Shown: one piece after another, positions 16,640-26,465 of the stretch
Layout of the letters: each line of letters starts with the position of its first letter
Position numbering within the stretch: position 1 is the stretch's first letter
From: Flagellimonas amoyensis
GTDB taxonomy: Bacteria > Bacteroidota > Bacteroidia > Flavobacteriales > Flavobacteriaceae
Direction of reading: 5' to 3'
Assembly (NCBI RefSeq): GCF_003058265.1
Contig: NZ_QBUK01000002.1
Coordinates: forward strand, 1 to 64,000
DNA: 64,000 nucleotides
The notes under the pieces: model-generated
The model's database searches: none
Told to the model about the DNA's origin: nothing
What the model saw: only the letters and a program-made list of their open reading frames with translations
Made by a program: the position numbers and the translations under genes

Positions 16640-17839
16640 TCATTCCCTTGTAGGTCCGGCCATATAGCTCTCCACAAATTGGATGAGTTCTTCTCCATGT
16701 AAGTTTTTGGCCAACACCCTACCCTCAGTGTCCAGTAGAAAGTTGGCGGGAATGGTTCTCAACCTCAGGGCATCCATCAACGGATTTTGGTCGCCCAACA
16801 AATGGGAAGCATGCAGCCATCTGTCGGCCCCATCTCTTTCCATGGCATTTACCCATGCCTTTTCGTTACTTTCCAACCCGTAGGCCAGTATCTGGAAATG
16901 ATCGGGGCGGTACTTTTCCCAAAGAGGCAGGAGCACATTTCGGTTCTCGATACGGCAGGGAGCACACCAGGACGCCCAAACATCCAGAAGGACTAGTTTA
17001 TTTCCTTTCAATACATCACCCAAAAGCAAAGTTTCGCCGTTTCGCATGGGAAATTCCAACTGCGGCATCAAATCGCCTTGCAATAGGGGCAAGTTGTCCT
17101 TGTCCGCTTTAAGGACCAATTCCTGCACCCAGGGATGTTCGGGATACAATGCGCCCCATTCTTGGGCCTGCGTGTACAAAAATTCGGCGACCCGCTCGTA
17201 ATCCCCTTCGGGACTCACCCATCTGATGGCCAGCAGTGCGGCCAATAGCTCTTCAGTGCCGTTCGCAAACTCCATCAATTCGGATTGATAATGAAGCTTC
17301 TTCTTTTCCCGATCCAACAGTGCCTCATCTGCGTCACCAACACCGGAAGAACTTTCCATATATTCATTATAGGCCCGCAACCTCAAATCCCGCAGCCGTA
17401 ATATCTCTGCATTTGCCCCTGATGGGGATTCCATGGACAAGCTGGCTTGTAGCCTATGGATGTCAGCCTTTATTTTTTGTCGCTCCCCTGTCTTCCAGAC
17501 CAAGGGAAAGTAATTGTCGGTGCGGGGATCTTCGTTCGTCAACAGATTGGCATAGGCCACTCCCCTCTTTTGGACTGTCAGCACCAACAAAGTAGGGTTT
17601 TCCAAGGTGGGCAATCCAGAAAAGCTAAAATGGCCATCCTTGTCCACCACGGCCGAATCCAAAACACGGCCCACAAAGCTTTGGCCCACATCGCTCCACT
17701 TCTCGGGTTGGAGAAGGTATATTTTGGAATTCCATTCACTTCCATCGGAAAGATCCAACGTACCTGAAATCTGGGGAGGTTTTGAACAAGCTCCCATCAA
17801 AACGGTTAGGAAAACTACTAAGGGAAATACAAATCTCAT
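16640..17839 (-). CDS. TlpA-like thiol-disulfide oxidoreductase lipoprotein
   Basis: The protein is 399 residues. The signal peptide ends LTVLMGAC with the lipid-modified Cys at 18, placing the protein in the periplasm or on a membrane face. An N-terminal DUF4369-like beta domain (residues 20-130) and a helical middle lead to a C-terminal thioredoxin fold with the active site WCAPC at 291-295. Such proteins keep cytochrome or exported cysteines reduced in Bacteroidota; the partner is unknown. The gene diverges from the DoxX-like gene, with about 130 bases between them. Confidence 0.88.
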   Translation of the reverse strand: MRFVFPLVVFLTVLMGACSKPPQISGTLDLSDGSEWNSKIYLLQPEKWSDVGQSFVGRVLDSAVVDKDGHFSFSGLPTLENPTLLVLTVQKRGVAYANLLTNEDPRTDNYFPLVWKTGERQKIKADIHRLQASLSMESPSGANAEILRLRDLRLRAYNEYMESSSGVGDADEALLDREKKKLHYQSELMEFANGTEELLAALLAIRWVSPEGDYERVAEFLYTQAQEWGALYPEHPWVQELVLKADKDNLPLLQGDLMPQLEFPMRNGETLLLGDVLKGNKLVLLDVWASWCAPCRIENRNVLLPLWEKYRPDHFQILAYGLESNEKAWVNAMERDGADRWLHASHLLGDQNPLMDALRLRTIPANFLLDTEGRVLAKNLHGEELIQFVESYMAGPTRE

Positions 17840-17970
17840 GCTGTAAAATTACTGAATTACAGATTGCTTCACCCAACCTCTTCTTGATATAAAAGACCAT
17901 TTAATAACAGTTAACGGTTATGCGAAGCTCTATTTTACGACCAAACGGTGTAATCACACACAACTTCTTC

Positions 17971-18354
17971 ATGAAAACCAAACGAATTGCCTTTGCCCTG
18001 CTCCGGATCGTTCCCGCCATCATTCTATTGCAGACCCTTTATTTCAAGTTTTCGGCCGCCCCGGAATCGGTGTTCATTTTTGAAACATTGGGACTGGAAC
18101 CATACGGCCGGACCGGGTTGGGGATTGTTGAACTCGTTACCGCGGTGCTCCTTCTTGTTCCCCGGACCACTTGGATCGGTGCGCTACTAGGTATGGGAAT
18201 CATGGCCGGAGCCCTTTTCTCCCACATCACCACACTTGGGGTGGTGGTTCAGGATGATGGCGGAACCCTGTTCATGCTGGCCCTTATCACTTTTGTGTGC
18301 TGCTCGGCTTTGGCCTGGGTAGAACGAGGGCAGATTCCTTTCTTCAAAAGATAA
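17971..18354 (+). CDS. DoxX-like integral membrane protein
   Basis: The protein has 127 residues with four hydrophobic helices and the DoxX-like order (RIVPAIILLQTLYFKFSAAPESV, then GIVELVTAVLLLVP, then LGMGIMAGALFSHI). Function within the family is poorly defined; some members are linked to redox balance. I chose the ATG at 17971 (MKTKRIAFALL) over an upstream frame extension because it begins the first helix in the usual way. Confidence 0.8.
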   Translation: MKTKRIAFALLRIVPAIILLQTLYFKFSAAPESVFIFETLGLEPYGRTGLGIVELVTAVLLLVPRTTWIGALLGMGIMAGALFSHITTLGVVVQDDGGTLFMLALITFVCCSALAWVERGQIPFFKR

Positions 18355-18418
18355 TGCACTCAAAGCATAGGGGCTTTGTCAAATTGAGGTTATTTTTAAC
18401 CCCTCAAAAAAGAATACA

Positions 18419-18757
18419 ATGCCTGAAAATTTGACCTGGAGCGATTTTATGAAAGTGGAAATGGTAGTGGGTACCATCCTATCGGCCGAGACGTTTGAAG
18501 AAGTGCGGAACCCTGCCTACAAAATGCTCGTTGACTTTGGCCCTTTGGGCCAGCGAAAAACATCCGCTCAGATCACCAAACTTTACCAACCTGATGAACT
18601 CATCGGAAAACAGGTCGTGGCCGTGGTCAACTTTCCTCCGAAACAGATTGCCAATATGATGAGTGAATGCTTGGTCTTGGGTGGCGTGGACGATAACGGT
18701 GAGGTGACCTTGATCCAACCGGAAAGACGTGTGGAAAACGGTACGCGGATCGGGTAA
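18419..18757 (+). CDS. CsaA-like tRNA-binding protein
   Basis: The 112-residue protein is a stand-alone OB-fold of the EMAP-II/CsaA type: FMKVEMVVGTILSAETFEEVRNPAYKM, GKQVVAVVNFPPKQIANMMSECLVLG, and the C-terminal PERRVENGTRIG. CsaA dimers bind tRNA and have been proposed as export chaperones. The gene follows the DoxX-like gene on the same strand after 64 bases and converges on the antiporter gene. Confidence 0.88.
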   Translation: MPENLTWSDFMKVEMVVGTILSAETFEEVRNPAYKMLVDFGPLGQRKTSAQITKLYQPDELIGKQVVAVVNFPPKQIANMMSECLVLGGVDDNGEVTLIQPERRVENGTRIG

Positions 18758-18766
18758 TGAGCAACC

Positions 18767-20251
18767 TTATCCTTCTGCTCCATTGGCCCCGGACAACGAT
18801 AAGGATTCATAGACCTTCTCCAAGATCTCAGGCTTGTCCGTGAGCACCACCAACCTGTCGTTTGCCTGCAATTCAGTTGAACCATTAGGGGTAAGGTAAT
18901 TTCCGTCGCGCTCTATCATGGCAATGATGGCCTTTTTGGGGAAGTTGAGGTTCACGATCTTCAGTCCCACCGTGGGGCAACCTTCTTTTATGGCAATCTC
19001 CTTCATGATGGCCTTGGGATGTTCCGTGAGAAGTTCATCCGTGGGCGATAACGGCTTTACGTTTTCCGGCAGGCCCACATGCAGCCATTTGGCCACTAGG
19101 GACAGTGTGCTACCCTGTATGAGCACTGATGTCAGCGACACAAAGAACACAATGTTGAATATCGTGTTGGCCTTATCTATGCCCGCCAAGAGCGGATAGG
19201 TGGCAAAAACGATGGGTACAGCACCCCTCAACCCTACCCAGGAAATGTAGAACCTGCGCCTCAACTTCATCCGGAAGGGCAACAACGAGATGAGCACGGC
19301 CATAGGACGCGCCACAAAAATCAAAAAGAGGGAAATCATCAACCCTATTCCTATAAAAGGCACAATCTGCGAAGGAAAGACCAGTAGGCCCAATGTCAAG
19401 AAGAGGGCTATCTGCATCAACCAGGCCAGCCCATCGAACATCCGCATGATGGTCTTTTTGTGTATCAGGTTCTGGTTCCCCAGATATACCGAACAGATGT
19501 ATATGGCCAAAAATCCGTTGCCTCCCACAAAGTCGGTCGCCGAAAAGGTTATGAACATCAGGGCGATGGTGAGTACGGGATAAAGTCCTTCAAAATCCAA
19601 CTGGATACGGTTGATGATGATCTTGCTCAGCTTCCCGAAGAGAAACCCTGCAATACCACCGATCACCATTTGCATAAAAAATAGCGGTAGTACGGAAAGG
19701 ATACTTTTCTCCGGTTCTTGTACCAACGACAGGAAAGCGATGGTCAGCACATAGGCCATGGGGTCGTTACTTCCGCTCTCCAGTTCCAATGTCGGTCTCA
19801 GGTTCTTTTTGAGGGCAAGGTTCTTTCCTCTCAGGATGGAGAACACTGCCGCCGCATCCGTGGAGGAAACAATGGCGCCCAGCAATAAACTTTCATACAG
19901 CCCAAAATCGGTGATCAAGTACACAAAATACCCCAAACCCACGGCCGTGAGCAAAACTCCCAAGGTGGAAAGGGCCACACCCTCTTTGAGTACGGGCTTC
20001 ACCGATTGCCAGTTGGTGTCCAGCCCTCCTGAAAACAGAATGAAGTTCAGGGAGACCACGCCCACAAACTGGGCAATCTTGGGATTGTCAAAATAAATGC
20101 CGCCTATACCGTCCGATCCTGCCAACATCCCTATCGTCAAGAACAGCAACAGGGTGGGAACCCCAAAACGATAGCTGGTCTTACCGGCAATGATACTGAT
20201 CAAAAGGAGCACCGATCCTATAAGGATGATGTTTTCTATGGTAATGTTCAT
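18767..20251 (-). CDS. Potassium/proton (CPA1-type) antiporter with C-terminal TrkA-C domain
   Basis: The protein has 494 residues. Residues 1-390 hold about twelve membrane helices with CPA-family motifs (SSTDAAAVFSILRG, ELESGSNDPMAYVLT, WVGLRGAVPIVFATYPLL). Residues 405-485 are a cytoplasmic RCK/TrkA-C domain (EIAIKEGCPTVGLKIVNLNFPKKAIIAMIERDG), the arrangement of CvrA/NhaP2-type potassium-proton antiporters. The Asp pair ND in the core is present. It should export cations in exchange for protons at the inner membrane; ion choice is not certain from sequence. Confidence 0.9.
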   Translation of the reverse strand: MNITIENIILIGSVLLLISIIAGKTSYRFGVPTLLLFLTIGMLAGSDGIGGIYFDNPKIAQFVGVVSLNFILFSGGLDTNWQSVKPVLKEGVALSTLGVLLTAVGLGYFVYLITDFGLYESLLLGAIVSSTDAAAVFSILRGKNLALKKNLRPTLELESGSNDPMAYVLTIAFLSLVQEPEKSILSVLPLFFMQMVIGGIAGFLFGKLSKIIINRIQLDFEGLYPVLTIALMFITFSATDFVGGNGFLAIYICSVYLGNQNLIHKKTIMRMFDGLAWLMQIALFLTLGLLVFPSQIVPFIGIGLMISLFLIFVARPMAVLISLLPFRMKLRRRFYISWVGLRGAVPIVFATYPLLAGIDKANTIFNIVFFVSLTSVLIQGSTLSLVAKWLHVGLPENVKPLSPTDELLTEHPKAIMKEIAIKEGCPTVGLKIVNLNFPKKAIIAMIERDGNYLTPNGSTELQANDRLVVLTDKPEILEKVYESLSLSGANGAEG

Positions 20252-20585
20252 ATGTTCAGGATAGTGGCTGTAAAATGTACCAAACTATTTGTTCGGGCGT
20301 TTATCGAAATGGCTAATTTAATCGAATTTGACCGATTTATGGCCAGGATAGCCTTCCCTGATTAGGATAAAGTCCATTTGTTATAAATCTGGTTTTCAGT
20401 CGTCCATCGGCACAAAAAGTTCGTTTACTGGTATTTTAGAGTCTTTTCGTCTGTTAAATAGTTCAAATTTATTCGATGAAATGCACTTTTTAGTCGTTAA
20501 AAGTGAAAACCTATGAAAAATTGATAAGTATTTGCTTGGTTTCTTTTTGATCTTTGTCATGTATTAACCCCCAAATCTATACATC
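20252..20585. other. Divergent intergenic region, no gene seen
   Basis: About 330 A+T-rich bases between the antiporter and the PD40 protein. The right end carries the leader CCCCCAAATCTATACATC before ATG at 20586, shared in form with the leaders at 21810 and 22115. No hairpin or open frame of note was found. Confidence 0.5.
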
Positions 20586-21434
20586 ATGACACGATCTACA
20601 ATTTACAGCCTACTTGTTTCAGGAATGATTCTTGCCACCCAAAGCACCTTTGGACAAATGGCAAAAGAAATGATAGATGAGAACATAAGCGGAGGTGTTT
20701 CCACCGTAGATGGTTATGTGCCCTCCATGTCTGTCACCAAGAATGGAAAAATTGCCTACTTCAGCAAAGCCACCTATCAGAAACCACTATATGGTGTGTT
20801 CTCCAAAAAAGAATTGATACACGAGATCTACCGTACGGAATACATCAACGGTAAATGGACCAATATCACCAAAATGGAAGTATGCCCTCAGCACTACTCC
20901 GCCAAGCACCCCACCGTTTCCGATGATGGAAAGCGACTGTTCTTCGCATCGAACATGAAAGGCAGTTATGGAAAATATGACATTTATGTGGCCGACATCA
21001 ACAAAGATGGCAGTCTTGGGGTCTCCAAGAACCTAGGCCCAAAAGTGAACACCAAAGAGGACGAACTCTACCCTAGCATTTACAACGGCACCTTGCTGTT
21101 CTTCGCTTCCGAAGGACGTGACGGTTATGGCGGATTGGACCTGTATGCCACCCAAGTAGTACAGAACACCCTTACCCCTTCCGTTAACCTAGGAAACCAC
21201 ATCAACAGTGGCAGCGATGACTACGCCATACAGTTGAGCCCAGAAAAGAAATTGGGATTTGTAGTGTCCAACAGGGGCTACAACAACACCATATCACAAT
21301 ATACAGTGGCCTACGGACGCACTGAAAAACAAGATGACTACAAGGACATTGCCCAAAGCGACATTGATCTGCAGACCGCAATGAACGTAACATCTGAATA
21401 CAAATACACAGATACCTCTTTCGAGGACAAATAA
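20586..21434 (+). CDS. Secreted PD40 (TolB-like propeller) protein
   Basis: The protein has 282 residues with an N-terminal signal peptide (MTRSTIYSLLVSGMILATQSTFGQ). PD40/WD40-like beta-propeller blades follow: HPTVSDDGKRLFFASNMKGSYGKYDIYV, YPSIYNGTLLFFASEGRDGYGGLDLY, AIQLSPEKKLGFVVSNR. In Bacteroidota such propellers are often fused to OmpA domains, but here no OmpA domain follows. It is probably periplasmic or outer-membrane associated; the partner is unknown. Confidence 0.8.
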   Translation: MTRSTIYSLLVSGMILATQSTFGQMAKEMIDENISGGVSTVDGYVPSMSVTKNGKIAYFSKATYQKPLYGVFSKKELIHEIYRTEYINGKWTNITKMEVCPQHYSAKHPTVSDDGKRLFFASNMKGSYGKYDIYVADINKDGSLGVSKNLGPKVNTKEDELYPSIYNGTLLFFASEGRDGYGGLDLYATQVVQNTLTPSVNLGNHINSGSDDYAIQLSPEKKLGFVVSNRGYNNTISQYTVAYGRTEKQDDYKDIAQSDIDLQTAMNVTSEYKYTDTSFEDK

Positions 21435-21609
21435 CCTTGATCTGAACGACTAAAAAAATCGGTCAACTACCTGGTAAAGTGTCAACTGATGCGTTTCATA
21501 GCCGAGAATTCGAAACACTCATGACCATGATAAGAAAGACAGGGGGAACTGACAGTCTATCATAGAAAGCGGGTTGTATTATTTCAATCTGACCGATTTT
21601 TTCACCAAG

Positions 21610-21645
21610 AATAGGATGCTCTCAAAAGCATCCTATTTTTTTTAT
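21610..21645 (+). terminator. Terminator downstream of the PD40 gene
   Basis: AATAGGATGC (21610-21619) pairs perfectly with GCATCCTATT (21628-21637) and is followed by a long T-run. It lies about 175 bases after the PD40 stop. Confidence 0.85.
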
Positions 21646-21824
21646 TTATACCATTGATATACAGTTTATTGAATCAAAAAAATCATATAAATCAAACTAC
21701 TTTTGGATGATTTTGGAAGGTAGCCACAAGTGCATTTGAACGAAAAGAACTACAAAAAATTCTATCCAATGCGAAAAAATTCTACTTTAACTCTTGAAAT
21801 AATACAATCCCAAATCTATTAGTC

Positions 21825-21890
21825 ATGAAAAAAAACTACAACTCTCGGAAAAAAGGCATCCCCAAACCTCATTTGGATCCTCCTTTTTAA
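21825..21890 (+). CDS. Possible 21-residue peptide (hypothetical mini-gene)
   Basis: The ATG at 21825 opens a frame for MKKNYNSRKKGIPKPHLDPP plus a final F, then TAA. Support for expression is only the leader TCCCAAATCTATTAGTC just before the ATG, which matches the leaders of the genes at 20586 and 22134. The peptide is basic at the N-terminus and proline-rich at the C-terminus, with no signal sequence. It could be a regulatory leader peptide for the regulator that follows, or chance. Confidence 0.35.
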   Translation: MKKNYNSRKKGIPKPHLDPPF

Positions 21891-22133
21891 GAAGATAACC
21901 TACCTCTTCTAAACTTTATTTTTTGACCTGATCCCGATGGATCATACCCGGATTGAAAGTCCAGGAACGGGTCTGTATGGCACAAGCTTTTTGGTCGTCC
22001 AAGGGCTTGAACTTGCATATTGCACCCTTTTTTTACGCCTTTCAAACTGTGGAACGGGCTCTTTATGCCTTGTTGCAACCTTTAAATTCAAAGAAAATGT
22101 AAAAATTGTCAATCCCCCCAAATCTTTCTTATC

Positions 22134-22778
22134 ATGAAAACTAACATCTTAAAAATTGCCATCATCGACAACGATGTGGCACTTGACCCTATTTATCGGC
22201 TTTATTTCAGTGAAAATGTCGGGTATGAACTCCACGGGATCTACAAATCCGTACACGAACTCCTGTCGAGCTTTGGCCGTTCGCATCCAGATATCATCAT
22301 TTGCGAGGCCCAACTCAACGGTATTTCGGGAATAGATGGCCTGGACTATTTCCTGCGAAAAAATGAAGAGCTCAAAGTACTGATGATGAGCAAAAAAAAT
22401 GATTTCAAACTCATCAAGGAAGCCTTTAAAAAGGGTGCTTCGGGCTATCTTGTCAAACCATTGACCAAGGAGAGGTTCTTCAATGCATTGGAAGCCCTGC
22501 ACCTGCATGGTGTGGCCCTGGAGCACGATGTGGCCAAAAAGATCATCAACTCGTTCCAAACGAAGAGCTTTGAATCGTTCTCCCGAAAGGAAAACCAGAT
22601 CATAGAACTGCTCACCCAAGGTTTCACCTACAAGATGATTGCCGATAGGCTCTGTGTAACGCCCAGCGCGGTGAATTTCCACATCCAGAACATCTACGTC
22701 AAACTGAATGTGAACTCCAAGTCGGAGGCATTGCAAAAGTTAAAGGAAATGGAGATACGACAGCTGAATGCGGCTTAA
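22134..22778 (+). CDS. NarL/LuxR-family response regulator with Glu at the phospho-acceptor site
   Basis: The 214-residue protein has a receiver domain (1-120) and a LuxR-type helix-turn-helix (about 150-210: FSRKENQIIELLTQGFTYKMIADRLCVTPSAVNFHIQNIY). The receiver keeps acidic residues Asp12 and Asp14 and Lys108 (LVKPL), but the residue that should be phosphorylated is Glu58 (PDIIICEAQLNG). Asp-to-Glu at this site can mimic phosphorylation in some regulators, so this one may be always active or controlled another way. No kinase lies beside it. A terminator follows. Confidence 0.88.
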   Translation: MKTNILKIAIIDNDVALDPIYRLYFSENVGYELHGIYKSVHELLSSFGRSHPDIIICEAQLNGISGIDGLDYFLRKNEELKVLMMSKKNDFKLIKEAFKKGASGYLVKPLTKERFFNALEALHLHGVALEHDVAKKIINSFQTKSFESFSRKENQIIELLTQGFTYKMIADRLCVTPSAVNFHIQNIYVKLNVNSKSEALQKLKEMEIRQLNAA

Positions 22779-22797
22779 CCTTGTTTTGACCAAAAAA

Positions 22798-22833
22798 CAA
22801 AAGGCCCCGACATAAATGTCGGGGCCTTTTTTG
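22798..22833 (+). terminator. Strong terminator between the response regulator and dnaK
   Basis: AAAAGGCCCCGACA pairs with TGTCGGGGCCTTTT around TAAA and runs into more T. The symmetry lets it serve both converging genes. Confidence 0.9.
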
Positions 22834-22852
22834 ATTATTTGATGTGGAATAA

Positions 22853-24766
22853 TTATTTCACTTCCTCGAAATCAACGTCTTCAACGTTGTCACCTTCCTT
22901 GGCTCCTCCTGCTGCGCTATCCGCTCCAGCAGAAGCACCTGCACCATTGGCCTGTGCCGCATCGGCTTGGGCCTTGTACATTTCCTCGGAAGCGACTTTC
23001 CAAGCTTCGTTGATCTTGTTCAACGCAGGCTCAATAACCGCCAAATCCTTGCTCTCGTAGGCCTTTTTCAATTCTTCCAAAGCATCCTCGATGGGCTTTT
23101 TCTTGTCATCCGACAATTTATCGCCAAACTCCTTCAACTGCTTTTCAGTCTGGAAGATCATACCATCGGCCTCGTTCAACTTATCTGCGGTTTCTTTCGC
23201 TTTTTTGTCCGCTTCGGCATTGGCTTCAGCTTCTGCCTTCATCTTTTTGATCTCTTCCTCGGTCAAACCGGAAGACGCCTCGATACGGATATCCTGGGTC
23301 TTGTTCGTGGCTTTGTCCGTCGCAGAAACCTTGATGATACCGTTTGCATCGATATCAAAAGTTACCTCGATTTGAGGAGTACCCCTTGGCGCTGGTGGAA
23401 TGCCGTCCAAGTGGAACCTACCAATGGTCTTGTTGTCCGCTGCCATGGGACGTTCTCCTTGCAACACATGGATTTCAACCGAAGGTTGGTTGTCTGCCGC
23501 AGTAGAGAACACCTGCGATTTCTTTGTTGGAATGGTGGTGTTGGACTCGATCAATTTGGTCAATACACCTCCCATGGTCTCGATACCCAAAGAAAGTGGG
23601 GTAACGTCCAACAAGAGTACATCCTTCACATCCCCGGTCAACACACCTCCTTGGATAGCGGCACCTACGGCCACAACCTCATCAGGGTTCACCCCTTTGG
23701 ATGGTTTTTTTCCGAAGAATTTCTCAACCGCCTCCTGAACCGCAGGAATACGGGTGGAACCCCCTACCAAGATGATCTCATCGATATCGCTTTTGGAAAG
23801 TCCGGCAGATTTCAATGCAGTCTCGCAGGGAGCAATGGTCCTTTTCACCAAATCGGCAATCAATTGCTCAAACTTGGCCCTTGACAATGTTCTCACCAAG
23901 TGCTTTGGTCCTGAAGCTGTTGCCGTTACATAAGGCAAGTTGATCTCTGTTTGGGCAGAAGATGACAATTCAATTTTTGCCTTTTCTGCAGCTTCACGCA
24001 AACGCTGAAGGGCCATGGCGTCTTTTCGAAGGTCCATATCCTCGTCCTTCTTGAATTCCTCTGCCAACCAATCAATGATTTTTTGGTCCACATCGTCACC
24101 TCCCAAGTGCGTGTCACCATCTGTGGCCAATACTTCGAACACACCATCTCCCAACTCTAGGATGGAAACGTCGTGCGTACCACCCCCAAAGTCGAATACC
24201 ACAATCTTTTGATCGGTATCTTTTTTATCGAGACCGTAGGCCAAAGAGGCAGCTGTTGGCTCGTTGATGATTCGCTCCACGGTAAGTCCAGCGATTTCAC
24301 CGGCCTCTTTGGTAGCTTGTCTTTGGGAATCGTTAAAATACGCAGGAACGGTGATTACCGCCCTGGTTACATCTTGTCCCAAGTAGTCCTCGGCAGTTTT
24401 CTTCATTTTTTGAAGAATCATGGCCGATAGTTCTTGTGGGGTGTACAAACGACCATCGATATCCACCCTTGGGGTGTCGTTGTCACCTTTTACCACTTTA
24501 TAGGGCACCCTATCCGCTTCCTTTTGCGATTCGGAGTATTTGTTCCCCATGAATCGCTTGATGGAATAAATCGTTTTGTGGGGATTGGTCACCGCCTGTC
24601 TTTTAGCTGGGTCACCTACCTTGATCTCACCGCCTTCCACAAAGGCGATCATGGATGGGGTCGTGCGCTTACCTTCGGCATTTGGAATCACCACAGGTTC
24701 GTTTCCTTCCATTACAGAGACGCAGGAGTTGGTCGTACCCAAGTCTATACCTATAATTTTGCTCAT
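22853..24766 (-). CDS. dnaK: Molecular chaperone DnaK (Hsp70)
   Basis: The 637-residue protein begins [21 protein letters not shown] and has the whole Hsp70 architecture: ATPase domain (1-385, with [25 protein letters not shown] and [15 protein letters not shown]), substrate-binding beta domain, and helical lid ending in a Gly/Ala-rich tail and EDVDFEEVK. It folds and protects proteins with DnaJ and GrpE, which are not in this window. No CIRCE-like inverted repeat is visible in the 147 bases upstream, so heat regulation is probably by another route. Confidence 0.98.
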   Translation of the reverse strand: MSKIIGIDLGTTNSCVSVMEGNEPVVIPNAEGKRTTPSMIAFVEGGEIKVGDPAKRQAVTNPHKTIYSIKRFMGNKYSESQKEADRVPYKVVKGDNDTPRVDIDGRLYTPQELSAMILQKMKKTAEDYLGQDVTRAVITVPAYFNDSQRQATKEAGEIAGLTVERIINEPTAASLAYGLDKKDTDQKIVVFDFGGGTHDVSILELGDGVFEVLATDGDTHLGGDDVDQKIIDWLAEEFKKDEDMDLRKDAMALQRLREAAEKAKIELSSSAQTEINLPYVTATASGPKHLVRTLSRAKFEQLIADLVKRTIAPCETALKSAGLSKSDIDEIILVGGSTRIPAVQEAVEKFFGKKPSKGVNPDEVVAVGAAIQGGVLTGDVKDVLLLDVTPLSLGIETMGGVLTKLIESNTTIPTKKSQVFSTAADNQPSVEIHVLQGERPMAADNKTIGRFHLDGIPPAPRGTPQIEVTFDIDANGIIKVSATDKATNKTQDIRIEASSGLTEEEIKKMKAEAEANAEADKKAKETADKLNEADGMIFQTEKQLKEFGDKLSDDKKKPIEDALEELKKAYESKDLAVIEPALNKINEAWKVASEEMYKAQADAAQANGAGASAGADSAAGGAKEGDNVEDVDFEEVK

Positions 24767-24985
24767 CGTATCTAAAAGTTATATCTGTTTAAAAATTATT
24801 TTTTGTCCTTGGTCATGAAGTGTCAATGATTATGCCATGGGCAAGAATATGACAAGGTGTCAGCTAATTGAATCTCCCCTGCGAAAAGAGCTGTTCCATT
24901 ACCCACAAAATAGGTGTCCCCTTGGTCGGATATTCGCCATTTATATCATATTAGCTTCCTATATTTGAAACCGCAATCGTTACCT

Positions 24986-26410
24986 ATGGAATGTATCAGT
25001 GTGTTTGACATGCTCAAGATCGGGGTGGGACCTTCCAGTTCACACACCCTTGGCCCTTGGCGGGCAGCGGAACGTTGGATCGGCGAACTCAAGGAACAAC
25101 AGCTTTTTAATCAGGTACAGACCGTTTCCGTTTCCCTCTACGGCTCCCTCTCCCTCACTGGAAAGGGGCATGCCACGGATATTGCCGTGGTCATGGGGCT
25201 GCTGGGCACGGACCCCCAGACGGTTCCCATTGACAGTATTTCAGGAAGTATTGACAGGGTAAAGACAGAAAACCTCCTGAATCTTTCCGGTGAACGCAAC
25301 ATTCCTTTCCATTTTGATAAAGACATCGTCTTCAAAAAGGAATTTCTGCCCTTCCATGCCAATGGTATCCGATTTGAGGCACAGTTGAAAGACGGCACAT
25401 CGGTTTCAGAAACCTATTATTCCATAGGCGGAGGATTTGTGGTGAAGGAAGAGCTCATCCATTCCAAAGAGAACAAAGAAACGTTCCAGACTTTCCCCTA
25501 TCCCGTAACGACCGGCAGCGAACTGCTCCAGTTCTGCGAAGCGGAAAACAAATCCATTTCAGAAATTGTACTGGTGAACGAACTTTCGCTACGAACAGAA
25601 GCCGAAATCAATGAAGGCATCCAGCGCATTTGGGACACCATGTTGGAAAGCATGTACGTGGGCTGTCATACCGAAGGGAAACTGCCCGGAGGTCTGAACG
25701 TGAAGCGAAGGGCCTTTGAAATGCACCAAAAACTCAAGGGAGACATCCCCTACTCCAATCCACAGGAATGGCTGGAAAGCATTAGGGAGACAGAGGTGAA
25801 ATTCCGACAGATCATCAAATGGGTGAGCTGTTTTGCCCTCAGCGTCAACGAAGTGAACGCTTCCCTCGGACGCGTAGTGACCGCTCCCACCAACGGGAGT
25901 GCCGGAGTCATTCCCGCCGTGTTGATGTACTATATGGTGATTGAAAACCATGACGCCAACTTTGACGATATCCGCCAGTTTCTTCTGGCAGCCAGTGAAG
26001 TGGGCAGTATTTTCAAAAAAGGGGCCACCATATCCGCTGCCATGGGCGGATGTCAGGCAGAAATAGGAGTCTCATCGGCCATGGCCGCCGCAGGATTGAC
26101 CGAGCTCATGGGTGGCACCCCCGAACAGGTGCTCATGGCGGCAGAGATTGCCATGGAACACCACTTGGGACTTACCTGTGACCCCATTGGGGGATTGGTG
26201 CAGGTGCCTTGCATCGAACGGAACGCCATGGGGGCCATCAAGGCCATCAACGCTGCGGAACTGGCACTGGACAGCGACCCCAAAGAGGCCAAAGTACCCT
26301 TGGACAAGGTGGTCAACACCATGTGGGAAACTGCAAAGGACATGAGTTCCAAATACAAGGAAACTTCCGAGGGAGGCTTGGCCGTAGGTGTGTTTTTGAG
26401 TGATTGTTGA
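24986..26410 (+). CDS. sdaA: L-serine ammonia-lyase (L-serine dehydratase), iron-sulfur type
   Basis: This enzyme converts L-serine to pyruvate and ammonia. The 474-residue single-chain form joins the beta domain ([29 protein letters not shown]) to the alpha catalytic domain ([69 protein letters not shown]). The conserved cysteines of the 4Fe-4S cluster are present. I chose ATG 24986 because family members begin with M-x-x-ISVFD; the longer upstream frame is non-homologous. A TATATTTG box lies at 24960-24967. Confidence 0.95.
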   Translation: MECISVFDMLKIGVGPSSSHTLGPWRAAERWIGELKEQQLFNQVQTVSVSLYGSLSLTGKGHATDIAVVMGLLGTDPQTVPIDSISGSIDRVKTENLLNLSGERNIPFHFDKDIVFKKEFLPFHANGIRFEAQLKDGTSVSETYYSIGGGFVVKEELIHSKENKETFQTFPYPVTTGSELLQFCEAENKSISEIVLVNELSLRTEAEINEGIQRIWDTMLESMYVGCHTEGKLPGGLNVKRRAFEMHQKLKGDIPYSNPQEWLESIRETEVKFRQIIKWVSCFALSVNEVNASLGRVVTAPTNGSAGVIPAVLMYYMVIENHDANFDDIRQFLLAASEVGSIFKKGATISAAMGGCQAEIGVSSAMAAAGLTELMGGTPEQVLMAAEIAMEHHLGLTCDPIGGLVQVPCIERNAMGAIKAINAAELALDSDPKEAKVPLDKVVNTMWETAKDMSSKYKETSEGGLAVGVFLSDC

Positions 26411-26465
26411 TGGTGCCCATGAATTTTAAACACAAATGAGACCATAAACCTAACAATTATATAAA

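Larger units (their letters stand above)
21435..22133. other. 700-base intergenic region with a terminator and a possible mini-gene
   Basis: It contains the terminator at 21610 and a 21-codon frame at 21825, then about 240 bases without a credible gene ahead of the response regulator at 22134. A 66-codon frame at 21937 has no start context or protein-like composition. An RNA leader for the regulator is possible, but I see no known fold. Confidence 0.5.

Noticed and set aside
21937..22137. 66-codon frame before the response regulator
   Set aside because: No leader of the kind seen at 21825, no domain, and it overlaps the regulator start.
22149..22736. 195-codon minus-strand frame
   Set aside because: Antisense shadow of the response regulator at 22134; no domain and no start context.
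22967..23884. 305-codon plus-strand frame
   Set aside because: Antisense of dnaK, a common artefact for this gene.
24767..24985. CIRCE or other heat-shock operator before dnaK
   Set aside because: No inverted repeat of the CIRCE form is present in this interval.
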